From Symbiodinium natans (taxonomy: Eukaryota > Sar > Dinophyceae > Suessiales > Symbiodiniaceae), in NCBI GenBank assembly GCA_905221605.1, contig CAJNDS010001136.1, forward strand, positions 59,160 through 123,159: a stretch of DNA of 64,000 bases, read 5' to 3'. Positions 10,698-21,333 of the stretch are shown piece after piece (within the stretch, counting starts at the first letter, position 1; every line of letters begins with the position of its first letter). The notes under the pieces were generated by a model. The model did not search any database and had not been told where the DNA came from. It saw only the letters and a list, made by a program, of their open reading frames with translations. Both the position numbers and the translations under genes were made by a program.

Positions 10698-13600
10698 GCG
10701 GCCTCGCACGTCGAGAGGTGGAGCAGTACGGTCGTCAACTTGTATTGCCGAAGTTGGGGCCTGCGGGTCAGCAAGAGATCTCTCAAGGACCATGGTCACA
10801 TTTTGGGGTGGCTCTCTCATTCAGAGCATGCCTGTGTGAAGCGATGCTTCATTCAACCATTCATTTGTCGGCTATTTTAGTGGGAGATTTTTATGTGGCT
10901 CGCTGGGATCCTGTTCCTTGTGCTGGGTGAGGAGGCGTGCTCATCGTTGGTGCTGGCGGACTAGGATGCCCGGTGGCCATGTACCTGGCTGCGGCAGGCA
11001 AGATGCAGTGCTTTTACGAAATGTAGCTGTCAGCCCTTTTTGAGATGGAGTGCAACTTGTTTTCGCTGGGATGGCCAACTTACATGTTGTCGCATGATTT
11101 TGGCATGCAGGAGCTTACTTGTGGGGGTTTATAATCTTGATCCCCAAATAGTAGGATGCCCTTATAAGAAGGACACCAATGAGGCACCCCCCTAATTTCG
11201 GAAAACCCCCATTTAAGTCTTTTTTGGTTGTCGGCATGCACACTCGCAGGGGTTGGACGTCTTGCCATCGTGGATGGCGACTGTGTGGAGGACCCAAGTT
11301 GCTTTAGCTTCTGCGTTGCTTTCGGCCCAGCTGTTCTGAATTTGGTCTGCGTGTCCGTATTGCATGGAGGAATCCAATCTGCACCGACAGATTGGGCATC
11401 TCTGGCGCAACGTGGGCAAAAGCGGCCCGATGGAGATTTAGTCTTTCTTTCACCGATCTTGAAGCTGCAATGCTCCATCACTGGACAGGAGCCAGAACCG
11501 AAGGTGCCTGTCAGTGCCTTTAAGCCCGAAAAGCGTACAGGATAGCAGAGTCAAGAAGCAGAGTGGCAACATTCGGCAACAAACAGGTTTAGACATCACC
11601 GTCTTCTTGCACAACCACCCCCACCCAAAACATTCGGAACTAGTTGTTGCTTACTTCCTGTTTCGCTGGGGCCTTCTGATGTTTTGTTCGACCAAGGCAA
11701 GGCGGCTTCTCTGGCAGAGACCTGCCGTGAGCGGAACCCCAACATCTCCGTGGAGGTTCCCCGAACTTCTCAAAGTTGCTAGCAGCTCACAAACAGGCGT
11801 TCGGTGTTGGAGAAGAAGTCTAAAAAGTTTTATGTGGGGACCTGGAGGCTTGTAATTGAGCTCAGCGGAGGAAGTCGATGGAGAAGAATCCTTGTGGGGA
11901 ATCCTAGGGGGGGATTGTCTGGGTTTAAGACGACCGTTCGCTCAACAGGTGCCCAGGAGCCCCAGAAGGGTAGCTTTCATGAAGTCTACGTCCCCGCCGG
12001 TTCTTGGGGGCTTCTTCTTGATTGGTAGTGGGTACGATTCTCTACCGTGACTATGGTTATCCTACTCTGAGCTTTGTTCCTGTTACTGTTATTTCCGTTA
12101 GTACTATGACAATGAGTTTCTGTGATTTCATTCATTACTTGTACTTCTATTGTTAGCATTGGCTTGTGAGACTGTCGCCATCCTGTCAGAGGCGCACGCA
12201 CAGCGCATCACCGACACGGAGGAGGCCGCCTTCCTCATGAGACGCGGCCCTGCCGCAATGACGATCCGAAAAAGCTGCGGGGTTTTTAGGTTTTTTTTGG
12301 TGGGTTTTTGGGTTTGGCGTGCGTGGTAGGCTGCCTTGCTGAAGCGGCTTTCAGTCCATGACATCCCATGGCCACCCAAGAGACAAGGCTATGATGTCAT
12401 CGTGGACTGCACGGATGCGCCACGAATCCGCTACCTGCTGAATGATGCCGCCATCGCTGCAGGCAAGCCGCTTGTTGCGGCGTCGGCTGTTGCGCCGCCT
12501 GGCACGAGTGTGAGGGAATTAGGGGGTGGACGTTCAATCTGCAAACCCCCAAGCTTTCTGTGCATTACATTTTGCTTACGATTCGTAGCTTCCATCGAGC
12601 TAGAAAGACGGACGATGCGAGGGATCCAGTTCGTGCGTTTCGCCTCTCGGGTCTCGGTTGTTGCAGTGTTGCTACCGGCAGTCGGTGTTTCTGAATGCCG
12701 AGGCAAGAGTTTTGCGAACTGAGGCTGTACGGGCAACTTGCCATCTACAATTTCGAGGGAGGTCCATGTCTTCGCTGTGCCACTTGTCAGGGCCCACATG
12801 GTCCCGAAGCCTGAGGTCTAAGCTGAACCCAAGTTTCCAGTGTAGCCTTTAGCAGGGTCTCCGTGGGCTCTAGTCATTTTCAAGCTCAATCCCCGGATTC
12901 TTACAGGCAGATGTGAGCTTTTCAGGCCAAGAAAGAACGGCCAATGGAGGGAGGGTTTCTGGATTATTCTGGATGAACATTGCAACTACAGCTTCAAGAA
13001 GCTGTCTCTCTTCCCAGCAGCAATGGCAAAAGGTCTTCCCTCCGCCGCTGGCCCAAGCCGACTTGGCCCAAGTCTCCTCCTGCGAGGCCTGTTCTGGGGT
13101 GTAGAGGCTTGAAAAAAACAAGGCAGAGACCCGTTCAGCAAGGATTCTTCTTTGGGATTATAGAAGGGCCTCAGGTCCTGTGGGTTTTAGGCTTCCCTGG
13201 TAAGAAAAGGGCATGTCGGGGGGTGAACGTCCTGCAGGAGAGCGGCGTCCTGGGCCCCGTGGTGGGCACCATCGGATCAATGGCAGCCTTGGAAGTCTTG
13301 AAGGCATTCCCCGGCGTCTGGGGAACCGAGATTTCACGAGCTTCTTCTTCTTGTGTGTGGGAGTCTTGTTTCTTGCGTTTTGCTTCGCAGTGCTTCGGGC
13401 CCCCACCCGCGATCAAGATTTTCCAGGAACTTCTCTGGTGGAGCTTTGGTTCTTGTTTCCATAAGATGCCATGAGCTCACGGTGAAGCTCCAGTCCCCAC
13501 AGGCGCCTGCAGCTCTTGTCGTCCGTGGAGTGTTTGGTGTATGCTTCATGGGCCTGCAACTTGTCAAGGTCTGACATGATTCGTGGCAGATACCACGGTA

Positions 13601-16353
13601 TTTTGCTGGAGAACTGGATTCGGGTTCTTGCGGTGTTGCAGAAGCTTAAGCCGACTCGTTGCAGATCTTGGCAAAGTCGTCGCCTCTCCACGCGTCCTGT
13701 TTGAGGCGGGGGCGGGGGGGGGGGTCCTTCAAGGCAGCAGCCCTCAACCCTACAAACCTTCTACCCGGAGCCCGACTAAAGAACCTGAACCCATTCAAAG
13801 ATGAAGGGGGGTTGAAGGGCCCACCAAACTTTCAACCTCAAACTCCAGCAGGGTTGGTCAATGGCAAGGATGTTTTGAGAGGTAAGTGCTTGGTGCCCTC
13901 TTGGACGGAGAACATGATTCGGGGCTCACTCTCACATCCCTGGAGGCCTCATGGGTAGCCATAGCTTCGATCATACGTTCTCCAAGATGGTCTCGATTGC
14001 CTTGTTGATGGCCCTTTGTCAAGAGGGGTTTGGGGTTTAGGGTTTAGGGTTTAGGGAGCCTCCAAGTGAACCCCGCACACCCCTGTTTTTAAGCTCCGGG
14101 GGGCACCAGCATGCCAAGGGGGAAGATGATGTGCTACGACGCAGCCAACGCCTCACAGCCGACTTACATGGTGAACCTGAGCAGGCTTACCAGCGCGCTT
14201 TTTTGTGGCCCACAAAGCCTACTGATGTTTGTTTCTTATCCTTTGGGCAAAAGAGAGCCTTGCTGCAACTTTTTGATGAAAGGCAGCCAAAGTGTCCTGG
14301 CTGCGCCAACGATGCCAGCCATCAGCTGCTGCCCCCCGAAGGCCCGAAGGTTGGGTTCTGACTTGCGTGGCTTGCTTGGTGGCTCAAGGCCCCGCAAACC
14401 TCGAAACCTCTGGGAGGCTGCTGCCCCTACATGGCCGGGGATGCTTCGAATAGCCGCCTTGCTCACTTGGACGTCGCGTTGCGTTGGGACTTGGGGCCTA
14501 AACCCTAAACCCTAAACCCTAAACCCTAAACCCTAAACCCGAAACCCTAAACCTTAAACCCTAAACCCGAATCCCTAAACCCTAAACCCTAAACGCGAAG
14601 TCTCAGGGTCCAGCACGCCAGGCATTTCGGCTTCTGAGCTTCGCTCCCGGCTCCTGGCCAACCAGCCCACGCTTCTCCTGGACGTGAGGCGTGCGCAGCG
14701 TCGACTTTTTGTAGATTCTAAAGGCAGCCCCCCTAGAATTCGGGGAACCAGAAAGACACCAGAGTTTTGAGACCCGACCAGACGCAAAGTAATTCAAAGT
14801 GGCCTCTGGATTTTCGCCTCTGAAGCCTTGGCCGCACGCAGGCAGCCTACCCACTTTTCAGTCTGTCGGCTGGAGGCTTGCAGAAATGGGGGTTTACGAG
14901 ATTGGGGGGCACATTATTGGGGTCCTCATTATAAGGTGATCTTACTATGTGGGGTCTATTTTGGGGACCCCTATTTTCGTGAACCCCCAAATCGTTTGGG
15001 TGGTTTAGCAGTTTAGCACTCCCTTTGTTGGGCGATGGGCCTGGGTCGCGGGATGTCATGTCGTGCGAACTGGCCCAGTTTAGTGTTCAGGGACCACATT
15101 TTGAACAAGCGTGGCTGTCCATGCTGTCCTCACAGTAGTCCACCTTCTACTTCGCTCACAGTTACGGTAAGTTTAGGGAAGGCGAGCTCCTCCGGCCTGC
15201 GCCCCTTCTGCAGGGTGCGCACAATTGGCCCCTTCGCAAGATCAGCTTTTCGGACAACAAGGACTGACGTTAAAGCCCTAAGCAGCCGTTGGGAGGAGGG
15301 GGTGCTGGCTTTGCTTTTGCAGACATGCTGCTGCATCTCACTGAGGTTCAGGTTTTTGTGGAAGAGTTTCTATCCCAGGAAGGTCTAAGCTGTAAGTCGC
15401 GAGTCTTGAGCCTTGCAGACCCTTTCAGGAGTGTTTGGAGAAGATCTCTGAGCTCCTTCCGGACCCAAGCGATGGTTGCGAGATCGTTTGTGTTTGCCGA
15501 CGAGGCCCGTGGCCCGCTGCCCCGAAGAAGAATGAGAAGAAAGAAGATGACAGAAGAAAAATGGAAGAAGACGAAGCACCCCATAGGCCCTAAAGAGCTC
15601 ACGCGCGAAAGCAAGAAGCTGGTCAGAACACTCTCTCTCTCTCTCTCCCTAAACCCTAAACCCTAAACCCTAAACCCTAAACCCTAAACCCTAAACCCTA
15701 AACCCTAAACCCTAAACCCTAAACCCTAAACCCTAAACCCTGTCTTTGTCTCTCGGTCTCGGTCTCGGTCTCGGCCCCTTCTTTCCCTCTCTTTCCCTCT
15801 CTCGCTCGCCCGTTCCGGCTTGCTTGAGCATCATTGTAAGCCGCGTTGCCTGTGTCTTAACGGCCCCGGTGTGCAGTGGCCTTTAGGGTTTCGGGTTTTG
15901 GGGTCGGTCCGTGCCGGCATCCAGAGATTCAAAAAGATTGTCTTGAGAACCCCTCGCCTCCCGCCCCTGGGTCGTGCCCTGCGGGTCGAGCCGAAATCCC
16001 AATTCCCAGCCGTTCAGCCCGAAAAGCTCAGCGACAAGGGGTTGGGGGTGGGTGGATTCAGCGGTTCTGACAGGAAACCAGGCGAACTTGTCGTAGGGGA
16101 CAGCTTCTCCCTCTAGGGGTGATGCTCAAGCCCCAACCCCCAAATTTCTCGTGGCCCATCATCTTCCTTGTCGAAGTGGCAAGGCAATGACAGCCTGAAA
16201 GCGGTGACGCTGGGCTGCACCCAAGCACCCAAGGGCCTTAAAACCCTCAACAGGGTACCCAGTTGACCGATTCTGGTGGGGCTTTGGGTGTAGGGTTCGA
16301 GGTGCAAGGACCGAGCTGGCTTGCAGCTGTGGCTGGCTTCATTGAGCTTCAGG
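10698..16353 (+). CDS. MOCS3: MOCS3/Uba4: adenylyltransferase and sulfurtransferase, 19 exons
   Basis: E1-like enzyme that adenylates the C-terminus of MOCS2A- or Urm1-type proteins, then passes sulfur from its rhodanese domain, for molybdopterin synthesis and tRNA thiolation in the cytosol. Exons: 10698-10787, 10932-10997, 11250-11290, 11370-11421, 11697-11755, 12192-12246, 12388-12505, 12724-12778, 13033-13086, 13238-13315, 14126-14170, 14254-14341, 14607-14685, 14842-14875, 15214-15265, 15323-15345, 15429-15504, 16184-16213, 16327-16353. Phases join throughout, giving about 374 codons. Landmarks in order: YGRQLVLPKLG; nucleotide loop VLIVGAGGLGCP; VDGD; SNLHRQ; GYDVIVDCTDAPRIRYLLND; zinc pairs CLRC and CPGC; SGVLGPVVGTIGSMAALEVL; rhodanese start LLLDV; active-site loop CRRGNDSLKAV, split across an intron. 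Intron starts: nine GC, five GA, four GT; ends all AG. The first exons and the end are not found. Boundaries of the 11th-12th and the last two exons are least certain. Confidence 0.93.
11122..11212. mobile_element. Palindromic element, family 2, in MOCS3 intron
   Basis: Starts GGGGGTTTATAATCTTGATC and ends with its approximate complement, CTAATTTCGGAAAACCCCC. It lies wholly within the intron 10998-11249. Related copies occur at 14888, 21904, 31720 and 35150. Confidence 0.6.
14029..14055 (+). repeat. TTTAGGG array inside MOCS3 intron
   Basis: About four TTTAGGG units within the intron 13316-14125. Confidence 0.9.
14495..14594 (+). repeat. CCCTAAA array inside MOCS3 intron
   Basis: About 14 units with a few CCCGAAA and CCTTAAA variants. 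It ends 12 bases before the exon that opens the rhodanese domain. Confidence 0.95.
14888..14989. mobile_element. Palindromic element, family 2, in MOCS3 intron
   Basis: Begins GGGGGTTTACGAGATTGGGG and ends CTATTTTCGTGAACCCCC, with an internal imperfect palindrome. It lies within the intron 14876-15213. This is the second family-2 copy in the same gene. Confidence 0.65.
15648..15741 (+). repeat. CCCTAAA array inside MOCS3 intron
   Basis: About 13 perfect units, preceded by a TC-rich tract. It lies in the intron 15505-16183, which splits the rhodanese active-site loop. Confidence 0.95.
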
Positions 16354-16384
16354 GTCTGGGCGTTGGCTGTTTTTGCAAAACCGG

Positions 16385-16500
16385 AAGATTCCCAAAACTG
16401 CCTAAGCATCCCTAAGCATCCTCAAGCATCCCTAGACATCCCTAAGCATCCCCTCAACATCCCCTAGCATCCCTAAACGTCCTAAACATCCCTAAGCCAC
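16385..16500 (+). repeat. CCCTAAGCATC repeat
   Basis: About nine imperfect copies of an 11-12 base unit (CCTAAGCATCC and variants), a local relative of the telomeric unit. Confidence 0.7.
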
Positions 16501-16617
16501 CAAGCCACCAAGAAAGTGCGGGGCACATGTGCCTCAAGAACCCCGCAGACTCAGCACCCAACCCCCCAGCCCCCAAATCCAAGCATGCGCAAACCCCGAA
16601 GCCCCCAGAAACCCTAG

Positions 16618-16660
16618 GCATCTGCTCCGGGCTGCGGGGGTTCCGGCGTGGAATCTCCAG
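16618..16660 (+). CDS. Possible last rhodanese exon of MOCS3
   Basis: After CCCTAG the frame reads HLLRAAGVPAWNLQ, followed by GTGGGC. This resembles the LxGGxxAW segment near the end of rhodanese domains. Its phase does not match the preceding exon as I placed it, so it is a suggestion only. Confidence 0.3.
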
Positions 16661-17065
16661 GTGGGCGGGGCTACGAGGGGTTGGTGTTGGAGCGGGGGGC
16701 ATAGGGGTAAGGGGCCGAAGCCTTAGATTCTGAGCCTGAGAAAAAAGAGCAAACGGCCTAAACATCGGTAGCCCTCCGAGGGTACACAGCCGTAAGCCCT
16801 AAGGCCTACCCCAAAAACCCAAAACCCCAAATCCTTCACCCTAAGCCCCAAACCCTAAACCCTAAAACCCTTCGACCAGCCAGGGCGGCCTCCAAAAGCT
16901 GATGGAGGCCTGTGGAGCCCCGGCTGGGGGCTTGCCGGCGCTGACGTGAGCGACGTGCGTCTTGAAAATGCGGGGGGGGATCCCTTGCAGAGCAGCAACA
17001 GCGGCTTTTTGGGTTTTGGGGGGTTCTTGGGGTGGAGGGGGGTTGGGGTAGGTTGCTGGGCTTAG

Positions 17066-17464
17066 GTGCCACGTGCAATCCAGGTTGCTAGTTTGCTCTG
17101 TGTGTACGAAATTGCAGTAGTGACACAGGTGGTACTCGTAAAACGGCACGTATCAACAGTGGCAGGTCGACTCTGGAAACATCAGGTCTCCCTTTCGTCT
17201 AGAAACAGCCCAGGGTCGGCAGGAACAGCTGCCAGGAAACAGCCACCTGCACGGAGAGCTTTGACAGACCGCGCCCCAAAAGCCAAGGCCCTTAACGCTG
17301 GACACAACCACAGACGGCTCAAGCAGTCGACGCGTCGGAAGGCGTCTGATCATGCAACCGAATGGCCGGGACTTGTGGTCGGAGTTGTTGCCTTAGCAGT
17401 AGGAGGCCGCCTTGGAATGCGCTGCAGGTCCCCAAGTCTCAGCCAAAGACTTCCAGCCCGATAA
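17066..17464 (+). CDS. Unidentified open segment
   Basis: 132 open codons, basic, with one hydrophobic stretch (WPGLVVGVVALAVGG) near the end. It follows the MOCS3 region and ends just before an array. No family recognised; coding is uncertain. Confidence 0.25.
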   Translation: MPRAIQVASLLCVYEIAVVTQVVLVKRHVSTVAGRLWKHQVSLSSRNSPGSAGTAARKQPPARRALTDRAPKAKALNAGHNHRRLKQSTRRKASDHATEWPGLVVGVVALAVGGRLGMRCRSPSLSQRLPAR

Positions 17465-17474
17465 AGTGCCCCTG

Positions 17475-17618
17475 AGCCCTAAACCCTAAACCCTAAACCC
17501 TAAACCCTAACCCTAAACCCGGAACCTTAAACCCTAAACCCTAAACCCTAAACCCTAAACCCTAAACCCTAAACCCTAAACCCTAAGCCCTAAACCCTAA
17601 ACCCTAAACCCTAAACCC
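17475..17618 (+). repeat. CCCTAAA array
   Basis: About 20 units, with one short CCCTAA and a few variants. An exon-like island follows at 17629. Confidence 0.95.
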
Positions 17619-17628
17619 TCGCTCCAAG

Positions 17629-17675
17629 ACTTTAGAAGAGCACCTAAAGCGCAAGATGCTCTATTGGTGCACGAG
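17629..17675 (+). CDS. Exon-like island
   Basis: After CTCCAAG it reads TLEEHLKRKMLYWCTR, then GCACCA (GC donor) or runs on to about 17694. Flanked upstream by a CCCTAAA array. Unknown protein. Confidence 0.3.
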
Positions 17676-17761
17676 GCACCAGCCTAGCTTTCAGAACCCC
17701 TTGACCCCCAGACCCCTGTAAGCCCCTAAACATCCCTAAACCCTAAACCCGAAGCCCAGAG

Positions 17762-17814
17762 CACACATAGTCGAAGAAGCCCATGGCGCCCGCGTCGCTC
17801 GGGAGGATTTGAAG
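17762..17814 (+). CDS. Exon-like island
   Basis: After CCCAGAG it reads HIVEEAHGARVAREDLK, then GTGGGC. Enters in phase 1 and leaves in phase 0. Unknown protein. Confidence 0.4.
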
Positions 17815-17944
17815 GTGGGCGATCTGGGTTTACGGTGTTTTTTTTGTTGTGGGTGATAGGGGGCCTGAACGGCAGACTTCCTAGGCAGCATCGACAGCTG
17901 GGTTGTCAGTGTTGTTCTTTCCGCAGCCGGCAGATGCATGTTGT

Positions 17945-17983
17945 TTTAGGTTTTAGGGTTTGGGGTTTAGGGTTAGGGTTTCC
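17945..17983 (+). repeat. TTTAGGG array
   Basis: Short G-rich array following the preceding islands. Confidence 0.85.
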
Positions 17984-18323
17984 AATGGATTGTTCAGCCG
18001 CATGAGTCATCTTCAGCGATACGAAGCAGCTCGGAGCTCAATTGAGCCGTTTCTGATGCGAAGCTCAGTGCTCAACTGAGACACTTCGTGCACTGCCTGC
18101 CATGAGGAAGCCCCCGGCCCTAAACCTAAACCCGAGCATCATGGCATGACTGGCCCTAAACCGAGCTAAGCAGTCCAAGCCTCCGACGTCTTCGCTTGAA
18201 GCCGGAACCCCACCAGGGAGCTCGTATACGATACCCGTAAGCCTTCAACTGGAGTAGCAAAGGCCGCTTGTTGCAAATCACCACCACCACCATCATCGCC
18301 ATCATCACCATCATCATCTTCAG

Positions 18324-18371
18324 CAAGTCACCACCTTTGAGGGCATGGGGATGGAGAGACGTTGTGCGCGG
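18324..18371 (+). CDS. Exon-like island
   Basis: After CATCATCTTCAG it reads QVTTFEGMGMERRCAR, then GTACCT. Both borders are phase 0. A CAC/CAT repeat lies just upstream. Confidence 0.4.
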
Positions 18372-18478
18372 GTACCTTAATGCTGGCCCCAAAGTCCAGA
18401 CCCAAAGGTAGACATTCCGCGTGATTCAAGGGCGCAGGGCTTGTAGCTACTGCACATTACTCGCCCAGGTAGCTTATA

Positions 18479-18592
18479 GTGTGTGTGTGTGTGTGTGTGC
18501 TTGTGCTCCGTTTGTGCTTCGCGTGTGCTTCGCTTGTGCTTCGCGTGTGCTTCGTGTGTGCTTCGTGTGTGCTTAGTGTGTGTGTGTGCTTT
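18479..18592 (+). repeat. TG microsatellite grading to TGCTTCG repeat
   Basis: Ten TG units, then about eight TGTGCTTCG-type units, then TG again. The poly-Cys/Val frames are artefacts. Confidence 0.9.
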
Positions 18593-18615
18593 GGGGCATA
18601 TGCCATGGATTGCAG

Positions 18616-18704
18616 TGGGATCGAAGCGGTGCAGGTGGTGGTTGTCAATGCCATTGGCGCAAAAGACCCGGCCTTAGATGGGGACTTGTCAGGCCTTTCA
18701 TGTG
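18616..18704 (+). CDS. Exon-like island, possible C2-like start
   Basis: After GATTGCAG it reads GIEAVQVVVVNAIGAKDP and on to DLSGLSC, then GTCTCT. The alternating hydrophobic strand followed by A-x-x-L/P and D is reminiscent of the first strand of C2 domains; this is a loose resemblance only. Confidence 0.42.
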
Positions 18705-18765
18705 GTCTCTGTGCTGAGCCCTGCTCCGAACCCAGGCTGACCTTACTCCTCTCTTGAACATGGAA

Positions 18766-19026
18766 GCCTAAACCCCAAACCTTAAACCCCAAAGCACAAA
18801 CCCGAAACCCCAAACCCGAGACCCTAAACCCTAAACCCTAAACCCTCAAGAGCTCGAGAGCCCCGAAAGCGCCGAATCCCCCAACCCAGGAGCCACCCAG
18901 CACTCCTAAACCCTAAACCCTAAACCCTAAACCTTAAACCCTAAACCCTAAACCCTAAACCCTAAACCCTAAACCCTAAACCCTAAACCCGAATCCCTAA
19001 ACCCTAAACCCTCAACCCTGAACCCA
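18766..19026 (+). repeat. CCCTAAA arrays, two blocks
   Basis: Blocks at 18766-18848 (degenerate) and 18906-19026. They precede the island at 19053. Confidence 0.95.
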
Positions 19027-19052
19027 AGCACTCCCCCAACATCAGCGTTCAG

Positions 19053-19111
19053 TCTTGAGGCCCCACCGCCCGAAAGCGGATGTGGAGCTGCTCAGCCGGG
19101 CTCCTGCTAGG
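19053..19111 (+). CDS. Exon-like island with telomeric 5' splice site
   Basis: After GTTCAG it reads LRPHRPKADVELLSRAPAR, then GTTGAGGGTTTAGGG, so the donor is the first unit of the following array. A CCCTAAA array lies upstream. Confidence 0.45.
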
Positions 19112-19335
19112 GTTGAGGGTTTAGGGTTTAGGGTTTAGGGTTGAGAGGAGTTTAGGGGGTTACGGGTTCAGAGGGGTTAGGGGTTCAGAGGGGTTTAGGC
19201 TTAGGGTTGAGAGGGGTTTAGGGGCTTAGGGGTTCAGAGGGTTTAGGGTTAAAGGTAAGGGGGTTTAGGGCTGGGGTTTAGGGGTTCAGAGGGGTTTCGG
19301 GGCTTAGGGGTTCAGAGGGGTTCAGGGTTCTAGAG
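19112..19335 (+). repeat. TTTAGGG array, degenerate
   Basis: Starts as TTTAGGG, then drifts into GGGGTTCAGAGGGGTTTAGG-type units. Confidence 0.9.
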
Positions 19336-19384
19336 GAATTTCGGGATAGCTTGGGGACCGTGACAGTCCTCTTGAACTCAGGGG

Positions 19385-19840
19385 TGTGCATGGATTTATG
19401 AATATAATGTACAATCTAAATTGATATATATATATATATACAGATTCTAAATATGTATTTGATACTCTCGAGAACTATGACATTGATTTATGTAATCATT
19501 ATGTATATACAAAAGTACTTGTAGAGAATGAATCAACAAATATAAAAATTTGAATATTCAAAGAATATATTTTTCTATTCTGGAGAAAGATTCAGCTTAT
19601 CTGATCTGGTTTTCAATAATATTGGAACACAATCATTTACATTATAGAATAGTGATATTGAAATACTTCAAGACAACATATCATATACTAGTGATGACTA
19701 TTAAATTAGAAATAAATTCTGAAACATTCATCCTGGTCAATATAAAAATGATTCATGTGTATATATTAAAAAAAGGATTTATGGAATTTAATACTTCTGA
19801 TTTCGATACTGGTTATTTTAAAATTTTCATACCGGATCGG
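19385..19840 (+). other. AT-rich island of possible organellar origin
   Basis: About 450 bp of AT-rich sequence with sharp borders inside GC-rich DNA. It includes a TA microsatellite at about 19423-19441. A long plus-strand frame covers 19550-20017, but no known protein is visible. Its end (about 19900-20000, SYMLPRLLFLALRSSHLSDL) lies in normal-composition DNA after GTTGACAG and may be a nuclear exon. Confidence 0.5.
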
Positions 19841-20459
19841 TGCCACAAGTTCTGGTTGCCAGGATGTAAGCTGTGTATAGATGCGGTAGTGTTGACAGCA
19901 CCTTCGTACATGCTTCCACGACTTTTGTTCCTTGCTCTTAGAAGCAGCCATCTATCTGATCTGAGCACTCGTGCTGAACGGCCTCCACAAGCCCCAAGCC
20001 TAAACCATACACCCTAAACGCCCGAGAGCAGCAAGCCCACCATAACAAAACGGAGCCCAAAAGCCCTCCGCCCACCACAAAGCTTCAAGCTTTAAATGCG
20101 ACGCCCTAAACTGAACCCTGAGCTATAAACGTACGCCCAAACCCGAAACCCAAAACCCTAAGCCCTGAAGCCTATGCCTGAAGTCCGAGAAAGGTCGAGA
20201 GCGCATCGCTTTCGAGGCTCGGGTCTTGTGCCCTTTAGGGTTTAGGGTTTAGGGTTTGTACCCAAAACCGTAGACCGTGGTTCCTCCAGGCCCTTGGGTT
20301 TAGGGTTTGCGTTTTTAGGGTTTAGGTTTTTTGATCCTTGGGGTGAGTACCCTTCGGCCCCATTTCGGGAGCCGACTTGCTCATTTGAGGAGTTTAAGGA
20401 TTTGGGGGGAAACCCCGAACCCTTAACCCAACATCTCCTTGAGGCTGGTGCTTAGTCAG

Positions 20460-20498
20460 GACTTCGCGTTGCTTTCGGCTTCCGCCGCTCTGCCGGGG
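20460..20498 (+). CDS. Exon-like island
   Basis: After TTAGTCAG it reads DFALLSASAALPG, then GTTTGA. Phase 0 at both ends, compatible with the island at 20934. Confidence 0.33.
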
Positions 20499-20702
20499 GT
20501 TTGAGCTAAGCCAGGGTGCCCTCGTTGGTAGTCTCGGGTAGCTTGTTCTAAGGAGTTCCCCGCCTGAAGCCATCGAAAGCACCAAGGGCTCCCCAGCAGT
20601 CCAACAACTCGAGCCCTCACGTTTTGGAGCTTGGAGGGCCCTAAAGCCCTCCGAGCTGAAACCTTAAACCCATTACACCTGACCCGACTAAACCCTAAAC
20701 CT

Positions 20703-20916
20703 TCACCCCTTCACCCCTTCACCCCTTCAGCCCTTCAGCCCTTCACCCCTTCAGCCCTTCAGCCCTTCAGCCCTTCAGCCCTTCAGCCCTTCACCCCTTC
20801 ACCCCTTCACCCCTTCAGCCCTTCACCCCTGCAGCCCTTCAGCCCTTCAGCCCTTCACCCCTTCAGCCCTTCAGCCCTTCAGCCCTTCAGCCCTTCAGCC
20901 CTTCAGCCCTTCAACC
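20703..20916 (+). repeat. CCCTTCAG/CCCTTCAC tandem repeat
   Basis: About 25 units of CCCTTCAGC or CCCTTCACC (9-10 bp), another C-rich relative of the telomeric unit. The proline-rich frame over it is an artefact. Confidence 0.95.
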
Positions 20917-20933
20917 CTAAACCGTCTGGGCAG

Positions 20934-21014
20934 ACGGCCGAAGACCTGCTGCGAAATGCTGTCGGGACCGCGGGGGGGAGGGAGGGCTCTGGGTCATGCG
21001 GGTTTCGGGCGAGG
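20934..21014 (+). CDS. Exon-like island with telomeric 5' splice site
   Basis: After TCTGGGCAG it reads TAEDLLRNAVGTAGGREG on to CGFRAR, then GTTTAGTGGGTTTAGGG. The upstream array is the CCCTTCAG relative. Confidence 0.45.
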
Positions 21015-21185
21015 GTTTAGTGGGTTTAGGGAGTTCTGTGGGGGTGTGGGGGGTTAGGGATGTTAGGGTAGGGGTTTAGGGGTTCAGGGTATAGGGGTTC
21101 AGGATTTAGGGGTTAAGGGATTCAGGGGTTTAGGGGTTTAGGGCTTTAAAAGGGGTTTAGGGTTACAGGTTTAGGGGCTCGTTCA
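21015..21185 (+). repeat. TTTAGGG array, degenerate
   Basis: GGGTTTAGGG and GGGGTTCAGGG variants directly after the island at 20934. Confidence 0.85.
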
Positions 21186-21284
21186 GGTAGTCAGACCTTT
21201 GACTTGCTCAGCGCTGTCGAGAGAGAGAGAGGGGTTTTGAGGGTTATTTTGTGCTCAGGGTTGTCAAGTTCCTAGCTCCGCGAG

Positions 21285-21333
21285 GATGCAGACCAGCGAG
21301 AGCAAAATCGCCGATTTGGTGCAGTCGAAGGAG
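21285..21333 (+). CDS. Exon-like island
   Basis: After CTCCGCGAG it reads MQTSESKIADLVQSKE (or DADQREQNRRFGAVEG in the frame that fits the previous island), then GTGGGG. Frame uncertain. Confidence 0.4.

Noticed and set aside
11080-13700. Several long minus-strand ORFs between 11.1 and 13.7 kb
   Set aside because: They overlap plus-strand MOCS3 exons whose joined product has clear family motifs. The minus frames have none.
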